NCBI GenBank assembly: GCA_964473865.1 | Contig: CAYYQN010000022.1 | Coordinates: forward strand, 1-64,000 | Length of the DNA stretch: 64,000 nucleotides | Origin: CAIMUX01 sp964473865 | Lineage (GTDB): Bacteria; Eisenbacteria; RBG-16-71-46; CAIMUX01 | Direction of reading: 5' to 3' | Shown here: piece after piece, positions 53,210-63,381 of the stretch | How the letters are laid out: each line of letters opens with the position of its first letter | Position numbering within the stretch: the stretch's first letter is position 1 | Position numbers and translations under genes: made by a program | The notes under the pieces: generated by a model | What the model was told of the DNA's origin: nothing | What the model saw: only the letters and a program-made list of their open reading frames with translations | The model's database searches: none

Positions 53210-54406
53210 TTACAGCATCTCGAGGGAAAGCGCCACCGCGTTTCCGCCGCCCAGGCAAAGCGTGGCCAGACCCTGCCGGCCGCCTCGGTCCCGGAGAGCA
53301 TGCAGCAGGGTCACGAGGATCCGGGCGCCGCTGGCGCCGATCGGATGGCCCAGGGCCACGGCTCCGCCGCGGACGTTCACGCGCGACCAGTCCCAGCCCA
53401 GCTCGCTCCCGTTGACCAGGGCCTGGGCGGCGAACGCCTCGTTGGCCTCGATCAGGTCGTAGTCGCCGATCTTCCGGCCGGTCCTTTCCATCAGCTTGCG
53501 GACCGCCACGACCGGCGCGTAGAAGATCATCTCCGGCGAGGTGCCGCCCGAAGCGTAGCCGGTGATGCGCGCCCATGGCGTGAGGCCCAGCTCCTTCGCC
53601 CGCGCGCCGGAGACCACCAAGACCGCAGCGCTGCCGTCGTTGACGCTGGGGGCGTTTCCGGCGGTGACCGTTCCGTCCTTCTCGAATGCCGGCTTCAACC
53701 GCGCCAGGCTCTCTCGGGTGGTGTCGCGGCGCGGGCTCTCATCCGTGTCCACGACGACCGGATCGCCCTTCTTCTGCGGAATGCTCACCGGCAGAGTCTC
53801 CGCCCGGAACTGCCCCGTCTCGATCGCGGCGATGGCCCGGTGGTGACTCTCCACCGCGAACTCATCCTGCTGCTCGCGGGTGACCTGGAAGCTGCGGGCG
53901 ATGAATTCGGCGGCGCTGCCCATGTGCCAGTTCTTGAAGGCGCACCAGAGCCCGTCGTGGACCAGGGCGTCGACGAGCTGGCCGTGCCCGAGGCGATACC
54001 CGGTGCGCGCCTGCGGGAGCAGATGCGGGGCATTGGACATGCTTTCCATGCCGCCGGCCACGATCAGATCCGCCTGCCCGGCGGCAATCTCGCTGGCCGC
54101 GACCATAACGGCCCGCAGCCCGGAACCGCACACCATGTTGACCGTGAGAGCCGGGACCGTGTCGGGGACTCCGCCCGCGATCGCGGCCTGTCGCGCCGGG
54201 GCCTGGCCCACACCCGCCTGCAGCACATGGCCCAGGATCACCTCATCCACAGCGTCCGGCGGGACGCCGGACCGGCGCAACGCCTCACGCACCGTCAGAC
54301 CGCCGAGTTCCGGCGCGGGCAAAGAGGCGAGCCCTCCCTGGAATCTGCCGATCGGCGTGCGCACGGCGCCGATCAGATAGGCGCCGCGATCCTGCAATGG
54401 GGCCAT
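53210..54406 (-). CDS. Acetyl-CoA C-acetyltransferase (thiolase)
   Basis: 398 residues. Catalytic Cys in NMVCGSGLRAV, His in GHPIGASGARI, second Cys in CLGGGNAVAL. Interconverts two acetyl-CoA and acetoacetyl-CoA, or cleaves 3-ketoacyl-CoA. In the series with hydroxyacyl-CoA dehydrogenase, two acyl-CoA dehydrogenases and a CoA-transferase it suggests oxidation of short-chain acids or use of acetoacetate. Confidence 0.96.
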   Translation of the reverse strand: MAPLQDRGAYLIGAVRTPIGRFQGGLASLPAPELGGLTVREALRRSGVPPDAVDEVILGHVLQAGVGQAPARQAAIAGGVPDTVPALTVNMVCGSGLRAVMVAASEIAAGQADLIVAGGMESMSNAPHLLPQARTGYRLGHGQLVDALVHDGLWCAFKNWHMGSAAEFIARSFQVTREQQDEFAVESHHRAIAAIETGQFRAETLPVSIPQKKGDPVVVDTDESPRRDTTRESLARLKPAFEKDGTVTAGNAPSVNDGSAAVLVVSGARAKELGLTPWARITGYASGGTSPEMIFYAPVVAVRKLMERTGRKIGDYDLIEANEAFAAQALVNGSELGWDWSRVNVRGGAVALGHPIGASGARILVTLLHALRDRGGRQGLATLCLGGGNAVALSLEML

Positions 54407-54525
54407 GTTTCCTCCTGCTCGGGGCTCGCCGGCGTGCGGTACGAGCCTCCTTGATGGTCTGACAAGGGGCGCCTACGGCTCCGCAGAGGCGCGTCGAGAG
54501 CGGCGGACGGCCGCCGGGCCCGCGA

Positions 54526-55191
54526 TCAGCACGCGATCTCCGGGACCGGGCCGTCCACCTGGAGCCGCGCGCCCGTGACCGCCTGGATTTCCGCCACGCT
54601 GAAGCCCGGGGCGGCCTCCCGCAGCACGAAGCCCCGGCCCGCCTCGACATCGATGACGGCGTATTCGGTGATGATTCGATGCACACAGCGCCGGCCGGTG
54701 AGGGGAAGGGTGCATTGCTCGAGGAGCTTGGGGGTGCTGTCCTTGGCGCAGTGCTGCATGGTGACGATCACCCGCTTCGCCCCGGCGACCAGGTCCATGG
54801 CGCCCCCCATCCCCTTCACCATCTTGCCCGGTATCATCCAGTTGGCGAGATTCCCCTCCTGGTCGACTTCCATCGCCCCGAGGATGGTGAGATCGATGTG
54901 CCCGCCCCGGATCATGGCGAACGAGTCGGCGCTGGAAAAGAAGCTGCCCCCGGTGACGGCCGTGATCGTCTGCTTTCCCGCATTGATGAGGTCGGCGTCC
55001 TCCTCTCCGGCGTACGGAAACGGACCGATCCCGAGCAGCCCGTTCTCGGATTGCAGGACGATCTCCATCCCCGGAGGGATGTGGTTGGCGGCCAAAGTCG
55101 GCATCCCGATTCCGAGATTGACGTACATTCCGGCGCGAAACTCCGCCGCCGCCCGGCGCACGATCTGTTCCTTGGTCAACGTCGTCTTCAT
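54526..55191 (-). CDS. 3-Oxoacid CoA-transferase, subunit B
   Basis: 221 residues. The catalytic Glu is in QSENGLLG. Other motifs: NLGIGMPTLAANHIP, GGAMDLVAGAKRVIVTM. Activates acetoacetate or a similar acid by CoA transfer. Lies 13 bp downstream of subunit A on the minus strand. Confidence 0.95.
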   Translation of the reverse strand: MKTTLTKEQIVRRAAAEFRAGMYVNLGIGMPTLAANHIPPGMEIVLQSENGLLGIGPFPYAGEEDADLINAGKQTITAVTGGSFFSSADSFAMIRGGHIDLTILGAMEVDQEGNLANWMIPGKMVKGMGGAMDLVAGAKRVIVTMQHCAKDSTPKLLEQCTLPLTGRRCVHRIITEYAVIDVEAGRGFVLREAAPGFSVAEIQAVTGARLQVDGPVPEIAC

Positions 55192-55204
55192 CGCGTCCTC
55201 CCGT

Positions 55205-55912
<708 letters not shown>

Positions 55913-56052
55913 GTTGGTCTGTTCCTCCGTCAGATCCGCCTCTCGGACAACCCATGAGTACCGGTCCCCCACGCAGCGGAATCCTTCGCCGGAAGCCACG
56001 CCCGATCGCGCCCGGGCCGGTTTCGCAGCAGCCTCGACTCTGCGGCAGCCAG

Positions 56053-56478
56053 CTAGACTCCCGCCTCGGCCGTGGACGCCCGCTTTCGCTCGAACCAGTC
56101 GCGCAGGAAGGCGATCGGCTCCGTCGTGGGCGTGCCGGGCCCGTATACCGCGGCCACTCCCATCCGCTTCAGCTCGGCCGCGTCTTCTCCGGGAATGATC
56201 CCGCCGCCGATCACCAGGATGTCTCCGGCGTCCCGCTCCCGCAGCAGCTCGAGCAGTCGCGCGAAGAGCGGCATGTGTGCCCCGCTCAGAATGGAGAGCG
56301 ACACCACGTCGACATCCTCCTGCACCGCCGCCTCGACGATCATCTCGGGGGTCTGGTGCAGCCCGGTGTAGATGACCTCGAACCCCGCGTCGCGGAACGC
56401 CGTCGCAATGACCTTGGCTCCGCGGTCATGTCCGTCAAGACCGGGTTTGCCCACCAGCACCCGCAGACGCTCGTTCAC
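56053..56478 (-). CDS. Stand-alone cobalamin-binding protein (mutase B12 domain)
   Basis: 141 residues, only the B12-binding domain of mutases: D-x-H-x-x-G in LDGHDRGAKVI, then SLSILSGAH and GGGIIPGEDAAEL. Very similar in style to the C-terminal domain of MutB. It overlaps the second MeaB gene by 4 bp. No substrate-binding (barrel) subunit is next to it, so it is either the small subunit of a split mutase whose large subunit is elsewhere, or a carrier. Confidence 0.93.
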   Translation of the reverse strand: MNERLRVLVGKPGLDGHDRGAKVIATAFRDAGFEVIYTGLHQTPEMIVEAAVQEDVDVVSLSILSGAHMPLFARLLELLRERDAGDILVIGGGIIPGEDAAELKRMGVAAVYGPGTPTTEPIAFLRDWFERKRASTAEAGV

Positions 56479-57626
56479 GATGCCGTTCCTCCCTCTACTC
56501 CCGCACTCGCTCCACCGGGGGCCGTATCCGGCCGGCCCCGGCCACGACTCGCTCCGCGGTGAACGGCTTCGTCACCGCCACGTACGAGTTCGTCGACCAG
56601 GCCATAGGGCGACGCTTCACGCCGCGCCACCCGCGGGGACGCAAGGTCCATCCACCGCTCCAGGTCCAGACGCTTCCACTCCGTCTCCAGGATCCGATCG
56701 CGCAGCAACGTGCGGAGTCGTTCGCGGGCCCGCTTCTCCAGCACTCCCGGGCCGTGATGCGGATCAGCCTCGTGTACGGCGCGATGACGCCGCACGGTCT
56801 CCAGCAACTCCCGCCCCCCTTCGTCGCGCGTCGCCACGGTGGGGACGATCGGCGGAATCCAGGCTCCCGGCTGCCGGCGCTCGGCCAGCATCTCCAGCAG
56901 CCCGCGAATCTCGCGTTCGAGGCGCGGCCCGCCCTCGCGATCGAACTTGTTGATGACGAAGATGTCCCCCGCCTCCATCAGCCCGGCCTTCATCATCTGC
57001 ACCCCGTCGCCCGACTCCGGCACTAAGACGACCACCGTGGTATCGGCGATCTCGGCAACCTCCATTTCCGACTGGCCCACCCCCACCGTCTCCACGAGGA
57101 TCCAGTCGCTCCCGAACGCATCCAGCGCATCGGCCGCCTGCTGGGTGGCCCCGGCGATGCCGCCGAGGCTGCCGCGACTGGCCATGCTCCGGATGAAGAC
57201 GCCCGGGTCGGTGGCCACTCCGTGCATGCGGATTCGGTCTCCGAGGATGGCTCCGCCACTGAACGGGCTGGAGGGATCGACCGCCAGGATCCCGACCGTC
57301 TCTCCGCCGGTCCGCAGAATCCGCGTCAACATCTCCACCAGCGTGCTCTTGCCGGCGCCCGGCGGTCCGGTGATCCCGACCCGATACGCCGACCCGGTGC
57401 GCGGGTAGATCCGGTCGAGGATTCGCCGCCCCGCCGCCGTCTCGTCTTCGATGCGGGAAAGCACGCGAGAGAGAGCACGTTTCTCGCCACGGAGCAGGCC
57501 TTCGACCAAGACCTCCTCATCGGGAAGCAGGGGAAGGGCCAAGGGCTCGATCCTCCGAGGGTCCGGCGAAGCGTGATACGAATCCGGGTCCCGCCCGTTT
57601 GGGGACGGACAATCGATGATAGGCAC
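56475..57626 (-). CDS. Second MeaB/ArgK-type GTPase
   Basis: 383 residues. Walker A GPPGAGKSTLVEM, LAVDPSSPFSGGAILGDRIRM, VETVGVGQSEMEVA and guanine motif NKFD. Chaperone for a B12 mutase, judged by the coupled B12-binding gene. It is a paralogue of the protein at 27967-29103. The start is uncertain: the annotated GTG at 57624-57626 has no ribosome site, and the family usually begins near residue 40. The Gly/Arg/Pro-rich tail is not typical. Confidence 0.9.
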   Translation of the reverse strand: MPIIDCPSPNGRDPDSYHASPDPRRIEPLALPLLPDEEVLVEGLLRGEKRALSRVLSRIEDETAAGRRILDRIYPRTGSAYRVGITGPPGAGKSTLVEMLTRILRTGGETVGILAVDPSSPFSGGAILGDRIRMHGVATDPGVFIRSMASRGSLGGIAGATQQAADALDAFGSDWILVETVGVGQSEMEVAEIADTTVVVLVPESGDGVQMMKAGLMEAGDIFVINKFDREGGPRLEREIRGLLEMLAERRQPGAWIPPIVPTVATRDEGGRELLETVRRHRAVHEADPHHGPGVLEKRARERLRTLLRDRILETEWKRLDLERWMDLASPRVARREASPYGLVDELVRGGDEAVHRGASRGRGRPDTAPGGASAGVEGGTAS

Positions 57627-57768
57627 TCTAACAGAGGGTCGAAGAATCGGTCAAAACGAATGCCCGGCAATCAGTAATGGGATGCTTGGTCGCAAGAAAG
57701 AAGCACGAGCTCACCGTCCAATGATTCGATCGGCGGGACGCCAGGCCTCCGCGATTCCCGCCGATCTC

Positions 57769-57812
57769 GCAGGGTGCTGAAGAACCCAGTCAACCGCGTT
57801 CGGAGTGCCGCC
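57769..57812 (+). repeat. Dispersed intergenic repeat, copy C
   Basis: GCAGGGTGC followed by GAACCCAGTCAACC (25 of 27 bases as in copy B), then a diverged tail. It ends exactly at the yraN stop. Copies A and B are at 24699-24753 and 45242-45294. Confidence 0.72.
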
Positions 57813-58322
57813 TCACCGCACGGACGGCGACGAACGGGGCAGGATGAAGTGCCGGTGGTGCCGGATATTCAACCCGTCGACCTCGGCATGGATCGTGACG
57901 AGGTCGAACCGGAGCCGCCCGTGCCGGTGCCCCTCGCGCAGCCAGTACGCGCGCCCCGCGCGCCAGAGGTGGATGCGCTTGCGCGCATTCACGCTCTCCT
58001 CGGCCAGTCCCCGGCGGGTGTCGGAGCGGTACCGGACCTCCACCACCACGACCCAACCCGCGTCCTCCGCCACCAGGTCGATCTCGCGGGGGCCTTCGCG
58101 CACGTTGCGGGCCAGCAGGCGGAACCCGCGCAGGCGCAGAAACGCCGCGGCGAGATCCTCTGCAGCGCGCCCACTCTCCTGACGCGATGAGACCCCGGCC
58201 GCCCCCGGCGAGACGCCGGGGCGAACGGGGTCGCCTGAGGACGAGGTGTCGGGAAGCGGGCACACGGCCTGTCCGAAGCGCGGAACATGCCGTGGTGCGG
58301 CAGCCTGCTGGATTCGCCGCAC
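57813..58322 (-). CDS. YraN/UPF0102 family endonuclease-like protein
   Basis: About 170 residues in the frame chosen. The conserved core is GRAAEDLAAAFLRLRGFRLL, REIDLVAEDAGWVVVVEVRYRS and INARK-like ESVNARKRIHLWRAG, matching UPF0102 (D/E-x-K-type nuclease fold; here the motif ends in R). Function of the family is uncertain. The start is not certain: GTG codons at 58322 and 58265 are both possible, and longer frames run into the gene upstream. Confidence 0.85.
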   Translation of the reverse strand: MRRIQQAAAPRHVPRFGQAVCPLPDTSSSGDPVRPGVSPGAAGVSSRQESGRAAEDLAAAFLRLRGFRLLARNVREGPREIDLVAEDAGWVVVVEVRYRSDTRRGLAEESVNARKRIHLWRAGRAYWLREGHRHGRLRFDLVTIHAEVDGLNIRHHRHFILPRSSPSVR

Positions 58323-58338
58323 TGCGAACGGGCGCCCC

Positions 58339-58827
58339 CTATCGGGCGACGGTGAGCCGGCCTGTGGCGTCAAACACCGCGAGTGACGCCGGGCCCGCGA
58401 CCGGCAAGTCGAAAGAGATTCGCGCTGTCCCGGGGCACGGATTCGGGATGCACGCCGTCCAGGCGTCCTTCCGGCGGGTCGTCCAGGTTCCGAAGCTGCT
58501 TGTAGCCTCCCCGGACCGCAGCCCGACGCTCTCCGGCGTGGCGCCGGCGAATACGATATTTCGCACCGCCGTGAATTCGGTGTCGTCTGCCCCTACGGCC
58601 TCCTCAGCCATGACGCTTGTGAGAAAGCCGGTCCAACCGCCTACCCAGCCGCTGCCTCCGTTCGCACCGAACAGGCTGCCGTCCGGATACGATATGGTGT
58701 CTTCGGCGGAGACTCCGGCACTCGCGGGACTCCATCCCGGAAGTGCGAGCACGGTCACCGCTCCGATCAGGGCGAACGCATATCGGCGAACCGCGGCGAA
58801 CGCGCCCGCGATGAGAAAGCTCTTCAT
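58339..58827 (-). CDS. Small secreted protein with truncated sorting domain
   Basis: 162 residues. An N-terminal signal segment (YAFALIGAVTVLALPGWSPASA) leads to a short GSLFGANGGSGWVGGW motif. The end (NPCPGTARISFDLPVAGPASLAVFDATGRLTVAR) is the first half of a FlgD-type sorting domain; the usual WDG ... GVYF part is missing. Probably a degenerate or truncated gene. No function can be assigned. Confidence 0.55.
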   Translation of the reverse strand: MKSFLIAGAFAAVRRYAFALIGAVTVLALPGWSPASAGVSAEDTISYPDGSLFGANGGSGWVGGWTGFLTSVMAEEAVGADDTEFTAVRNIVFAGATPESVGLRSGEATSSFGTWTTRRKDAWTACIPNPCPGTARISFDLPVAGPASLAVFDATGRLTVAR

Positions 58828-59159
58828 TCATGCGTCCCCTATGACTCCCCAACGACTCTTTCATCTTCCGACGTCATGGCACGCTACTCGTCTCGAACGC
58901 CCCATCGCTCACGACTGTTCGCGCAGTTCGTCGGACTTCGCGGTGAACTGGGCGGGATTGTCGCTGGCGGATGCAAGTGGCGCCGGGCGTTGCCGCATCG
59001 GCAGTCAGTCGGCTGCGAGGATCGCCGCGACTTCAGCAAGCCGCTGCTCCGGCGTCATCTCCTCAGCGAGCAACACCCACAACGCCCCATCGCGTTACGG
59101 CCGGGCCGATCCCCGGTGATCTATCTGGGCGGTGCGTTCACCGCGATGGGTCGTCTGTA
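58828..59159. other. 332-bp gap with no supported gene
   Basis: Short open frames occur, but none has a ribosome site or recognisable domain. It should hold the promoter of the small secreted gene. Confidence 0.4.
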
Positions 59160-60488
59160 CTACCGTATCAACGTGACCGCCCTCTCCACGTGCGCCGCCC
59201 CCGCGTCCAGACGCAGGTAGTACACGCCGGCAGGCACACGCCCGCCCGCCGGACGCGCCCAGCCAACCACCCGGGCGCCTTCCGGCATGGCGCCATCGAA
59301 GAGCGTGTCCACGACTCGCCCCTGCAGATCGAAGAGCCGCAGCGATGCCTGTGCCGCCTGCGGCAGCCGCACGTGTATGCGGAATCCATCCGTCGCCGGG
59401 TTGGGACATGCGGCTAGCTGCAGAGTGGGTGGTCTGTCCGCGAAGTCCGGTGCAGCCGCGGGATCGAAAGCAAAGCGCCATACCCCCGATCCCTCCAGGG
59501 CGACATAGAGATCCGGCTGGGTCGGATGGCTCTCGAGGTACATCCGGATCCCCGAGAGATACCCGCTGGGTATCGAAGGCAGACCGGGCGCCAAGAACTC
59601 CCACGTCGCCCCCATATCCGAGGTGCGGGCCACGTCGTAATACCCCCCACTGCTTCCCAGGACGAAGAAAGCTCCGGATGCCCAAGGCGCGACAGCCACC
59701 ATCTTTCCGGCCAGCGGGCTCGAAGAACGAGTGGTCCAAGAGACGCCCGCATCGGTCGATGTGCGGGTGTGCAAGCCAAAGGCGGCCAGAATCCGAGTAG
59801 GCTGATCCGTGTCCACGTCGATGCCCCAACAAAGACTGCCGGCGTCAACCGAATAGAAGGTCCCGCCGCCGTCGGTGGACTTGTATATGATCGGTGCCTC
59901 AATCCAGTTCTGTCCCGTCATGTACAAGACATCGGCGTTCTGCGGGTCGAACGCCGCCTCGAAGCGGTTGTCTACCACTTCGTGGGGAAACTCCGACCAT
60001 TGCCACGATGCGCCGTCATCCGTCGAGCGCAGGCCGACGACGACGAAGAGGTGCGTTGACTCCGACGGCGCCCGGCGGATTCGCCGGAGGTCGGCCCATA
60101 CGGGACCGTAGGTCGTTGTCCAGGTCTGCCCTCCGTCGGTTGACCGCAGCAGTTCACTGAATCCTGCGGGATCGAAACGAACGACGACGATCCGCTCGTC
60201 GTTGGCACCGGCCACTGAGACAGCCGTTACGCGCTGTCCGGCAAGGGCAAACAAGTCCCACTGCCCATCGGCGAACCGGTACCGATAGAGGCCCAAACCC
60301 GTTTCATCCTGCGCCGCCATGCCGACGTACAGCGCCTGATCGGTCACACCGAGCGCTTCGGTGTAGTACCCCACTCCCGGGCCGAGGTACTCCCATGATC
60401 CCTGCGCCGAGACGTTGGTAACCAGAGATGCGCCAAGCGCCAGGATGGTGGCAAACGGCGTGATTGTCGCGAAACGTGCGCGGGTCAT
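59160..60488 (-). CDS. Secreted BNR/sortilin-type beta-propeller protein with sorting domain
   Basis: 442 residues. Signal peptide (TITPFATILALGASLVTNVSAQG). At least five BNR-like Asp-box repeats: STDGGQTWTTTYG, STDDGASWQW, STDGGGTFYS, STDAGVSWTT, TSDMGATWEF. Such Asp boxes occur in sialidases and VPS10-type propellers. It ends in a FlgD-type Ig sorting domain (CPNPATDGFRIHVRL ... GVYYLRLDAG). I start at the ATG at 60486-60488 with GGGAGGG 5 nt upstream. Ligand unknown. Confidence 0.85.
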   Translation of the reverse strand: MTRARFATITPFATILALGASLVTNVSAQGSWEYLGPGVGYYTEALGVTDQALYVGMAAQDETGLGLYRYRFADGQWDLFALAGQRVTAVSVAGANDERIVVVRFDPAGFSELLRSTDGGQTWTTTYGPVWADLRRIRRAPSESTHLFVVVGLRSTDDGASWQWSEFPHEVVDNRFEAAFDPQNADVLYMTGQNWIEAPIIYKSTDGGGTFYSVDAGSLCWGIDVDTDQPTRILAAFGLHTRTSTDAGVSWTTRSSSPLAGKMVAVAPWASGAFFVLGSSGGYYDVARTSDMGATWEFLAPGLPSIPSGYLSGIRMYLESHPTQPDLYVALEGSGVWRFAFDPAAAPDFADRPPTLQLAACPNPATDGFRIHVRLPQAAQASLRLFDLQGRVVDTLFDGAMPEGARVVGWARPAGGRVPAGVYYLRLDAGAAHVERAVTLIR

Positions 60489-60502
60489 GACATCCCTCCC
60501 TT

Positions 60503-60790
60503 TCACCGGACGACCTTGATCGTACGCCCGAATGCTCCCGCGCGCATGCGGAGGAAGTAGACCCCCGCCGGCGCCGCACGCCCTCGCGCATCCGCTCCAT
60601 CCCAGACGAGCGACACCTCGCCGGGTCCCGCAAGGCCGGAGTACAGAACTCGCACCTGCCGGCCCGCCACGTCGAACACCGTCGCCTCCGCGCGCTGGCG
60701 CGCCTCAAACGCCCACGCGATGCGAAACGGCGCGCGGGATGGGTTCGGGCCGCCGAATCCCACCCGCTCTACGGCAGAGCCGCCCCGTGA
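60503..60790 (-). pseudogene. FlgD-type sorting domain separated from the subtilisin by an in-frame TAG
   Basis: Minus-strand sequence in the same frame as the subtilisin gene continues past its TAG (60791-60793): SRGGSAVERVGFGGPNPSR, then an entire sorting domain (FDVAGRQVRVLYSG ... WDGADARGRAAPAGVYFLRMRAG ... TIKVVR) to a stop at 60503. The separating distance is nine codons before GTG. It looks like the original C-terminus of the protease. Confidence 0.75.
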
Positions 60791-62893
60791 CTAGCTATCG
60801 TCTCCGGCAGTGAAGTACGTGTAGGCGAAGACGGTGCTATCTCCAGCCGAGCACGCCGGCTGGCCGGTGTCTCCGTTGACCGGATACCAGCCCACAAACG
60901 TGCTGTCCCGGTAGAACTTGTAGGTGTACGCGCGGAGCGAGCAACCCTCCGCGGTGACTGTCTCCGGTATCACTTCCGCCCAGTTTCCTTTCGCGAGGCC
61001 GTCCATGGGCAGCGCGGGCAGCACCCGGAATGCCGGCGGACGCAAATCCCTCCAGCCGACCGATTGCCGGCCACGGGTCCACACGGCCAACGCGGAGTCT
61101 GCAAATGACCCATAGCCGGCCATCTCGTACACGGCGACGGAGAGGGACTCCGGCTGTTCTCTGGTGATGCAGGGGATGTTCATGAACTCGCCGGCGAACG
61201 AACCAACATAGCTGATGCGCGAAAGCGCCGCTGCTCCCCGGTGAATCTCGTGGGGCGCACCGATGAGCTCCAGCGCGGCGTCCGCGCGAGTCAGCCCATA
61301 TCCAAAACAGACATCCCACCCCTGATCGCCTAGGTCCATGGCAGTGGCCTTCAGCAAGCCATCCACATCGTCATTCGTCAGGGCGATACTCGCCCAAACC
61401 GGCCAGTTGGACAAGATCAACCCGACCACGCCCGTCACGTGGGGTGTGGCTGCGGATGTTCCGCCGAAATACTGGTGCGCACCCACGCCCCAGTAGTCGT
61501 CGTTGCCACTCCCCTCGCCCCAAGGGGCCACGATGTTGGCCAGCGTCGAATCGTTGATTGCTCCACCGGGGGCCGCGACGTCGATCCAAGTGCCAACGTT
61601 GTAATCCGGCGAATGAGTGCCGTCACATCGGACCGCGGCAACCGCAATCGTGTAGTCCGCGAAGGTCGCAGGCCATTGCTCAATGGGGGAGCTCTTCTTG
61701 TTGCCCGCTGCGGCCGGAAGCACCAGACCCTTCAGATAGGCATTTCTGTAAGCGTCTCGCACTGTGGCGTACCAATCCGGAAAGCCACCCTCATAAGCCC
61801 GCCCGCCCACGAAACTGCTATTGACGATCGGAATCGCAGGAAACACCGAGTCACTCGTCGCCCAAGCCAGGGCATTGGGCACCAACAGGGAGTTGACGTT
61901 GTTGCAGTACCCATTCTGGATAGCCCGCATGGAGACGAGAAACCTCCCACCGCGAGGCGACGCCACGCCCGAGATCCCAACCGAGTCCCCCCCGGTAGCT
62001 CCGACGATCCCAGCCACGGCGGTGCCGTGCGGCCAGGCACATGGGATCTCCTCGTGTCCGTTGTCAGGTCCATAGTGCAGATTCGGATCGACAGATTCGG
62101 TCAAGTCCTCGTGATCGTAGTCGATCCCGGTATCCAGAATGCCAATCTTGACTCTGCACGAGTCCTGATAGTCCCAAGCCTCGAGGGCGTTGATGTCGAA
62201 ATCCGTAGAGCAGGGAACGCATGGCTCCGGGTATGTCTGCCCCTGGTTGTCGAGCCCCCACTGATCCGGGAAGTACTCGTCGTTGGGCGGGTCGAAGTCC
62301 AACTCCAGCGGGGTCATGATTTCCGCGTAGACGACCTCCTCCAACCCCGCCAGGACCGCTTGCACCTCTTCCGCCGGCGCGGCCGCCGTCCACTCGAGCT
62401 TGTACACGTCCGCGAAGTCCACCATCTGCTGGACGGAGATTTCTTCGCCGTTGATGTCATACTGCGGCGCTTGCAGATGACGCCAGGGTTGGCAGACGAA
62501 CGATAGGCCAGTGACCCCGACCTGCGACAGTGCGGCCCGCAGCCGCTCCGACCGGACGGCAACGAACTCCATGGCTATCGTCTGGGATGCAGACTCGTCC
62601 GGAACCTGGATCTCGCCCGGTCCGAACCTCACCACGACGGGCGGACGCTCACTTGGCGTTGCCGCGAACACGCCTGTCGGGCCTACGGCAGCGCAAAGAA
62701 ACAGGAACCAGAGAGAGAGGGAGAGAGAAGACGAGTGGCTAGAGAGCTTCTCGGGAACCTCCACCAGCGTCCGCGCGCGTCTTCTCCTTGGAAGAAGAAC
62801 ACCTCCGACGACGCCGACGCAGCGTGCGAACCAGCCCCTGCTGAGGAGACCAAGCAGCACTCCGAGCACCCTTCGCGTACACCCCACGGCCAC
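60791..62893 (-). CDS. Secreted subtilisin-like serine protease (S8), C-terminus cut by TAG
   Basis: 700 residues. Catalytic triad: Asp254 in GILDTGIDYD, His289 in WPHGTAVAGIVG, Ser in FGGTSAATPHV (near residue 478). A propeptide-like region precedes it. Residues 55-78 (SLSLSLWFLFLCAAVGP...) look like the signal peptide, so the true start may be internal (GTG at about 62764), not the GTG at 62893. After the protease domain the protein ends at TAG, but the same frame encodes its expected sorting domain directly downstream. Secreted; substrate unknown. Confidence 0.85.
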   Translation of the reverse strand: MAVGCTRRVLGVLLGLLSRGWFARCVGVVGGVLLPRRRRARTLVEVPEKLSSHSSSLSLSLWFLFLCAAVGPTGVFAATPSERPPVVVRFGPGEIQVPDESASQTIAMEFVAVRSERLRAALSQVGVTGLSFVCQPWRHLQAPQYDINGEEISVQQMVDFADVYKLEWTAAAPAEEVQAVLAGLEEVVYAEIMTPLELDFDPPNDEYFPDQWGLDNQGQTYPEPCVPCSTDFDINALEAWDYQDSCRVKIGILDTGIDYDHEDLTESVDPNLHYGPDNGHEEIPCAWPHGTAVAGIVGATGGDSVGISGVASPRGGRFLVSMRAIQNGYCNNVNSLLVPNALAWATSDSVFPAIPIVNSSFVGGRAYEGGFPDWYATVRDAYRNAYLKGLVLPAAAGNKKSSPIEQWPATFADYTIAVAAVRCDGTHSPDYNVGTWIDVAAPGGAINDSTLANIVAPWGEGSGNDDYWGVGAHQYFGGTSAATPHVTGVVGLILSNWPVWASIALTNDDVDGLLKATAMDLGDQGWDVCFGYGLTRADAALELIGAPHEIHRGAAALSRISYVGSFAGEFMNIPCITREQPESLSVAVYEMAGYGSFADSALAVWTRGRQSVGWRDLRPPAFRVLPALPMDGLAKGNWAEVIPETVTAEGCSLRAYTYKFYRDSTFVGWYPVNGDTGQPACSAGDSTVFAYTYFTAGDDS

Positions 62894-63381
62894 CCCTGAG
62901 CTTGGCAGTGCTCCGGGGCGAGGTCAAGGCCTTTCGGGGCATCCTGTGACACTTAGCGCTGAACCACTTCAAGATCGTCTTCGAGGGGAGGTTCTAGTTG
63001 GCGAGGCTGGTTAAACGAAGATCGTGACACCCCCGACACTCGGGCTACAGAACATCTGAGTGTGATGGGGTAAGGAAGACAGCCGTGCGGTCGCACCTTC
63101 ACGCGTGCGAGGGCCATGTCGACAGCCGTGCGGCCGGACCTTCACGTGTGAGAGGGCGATGTCGACAGTCCGGTCACCGGTCCCGCGAGCCTGAACGGAT
63201 CGCGGCGACACTGCGGTCGCCGGGGGATCGAGCATGCGCCGGCCCGTTCGACGCCGCTGCCGCGGGCGGCCCGAGCGCAGATCCGGGGGGTCCGCTCCCT
63301 GGTCGGCGCTGATCCCCCCGGCGATCCGGGCCCACGTGTTCCGCAGCGGCACCCATGCCCTCGCGGGCGGAGCGGACGGGC
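62894..63381. other. 488-bp intergenic region with a 43-bp direct repeat
   Basis: Upstream of the subtilisin gene and downstream of rplS, both on the minus strand. Holds two tandem 43-bp units (63078-63120 and 63121-63163, about 85 percent alike), each starting GACAGCCGTGCGG. No gene, promoter or tRNA seen. Confidence 0.5.
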
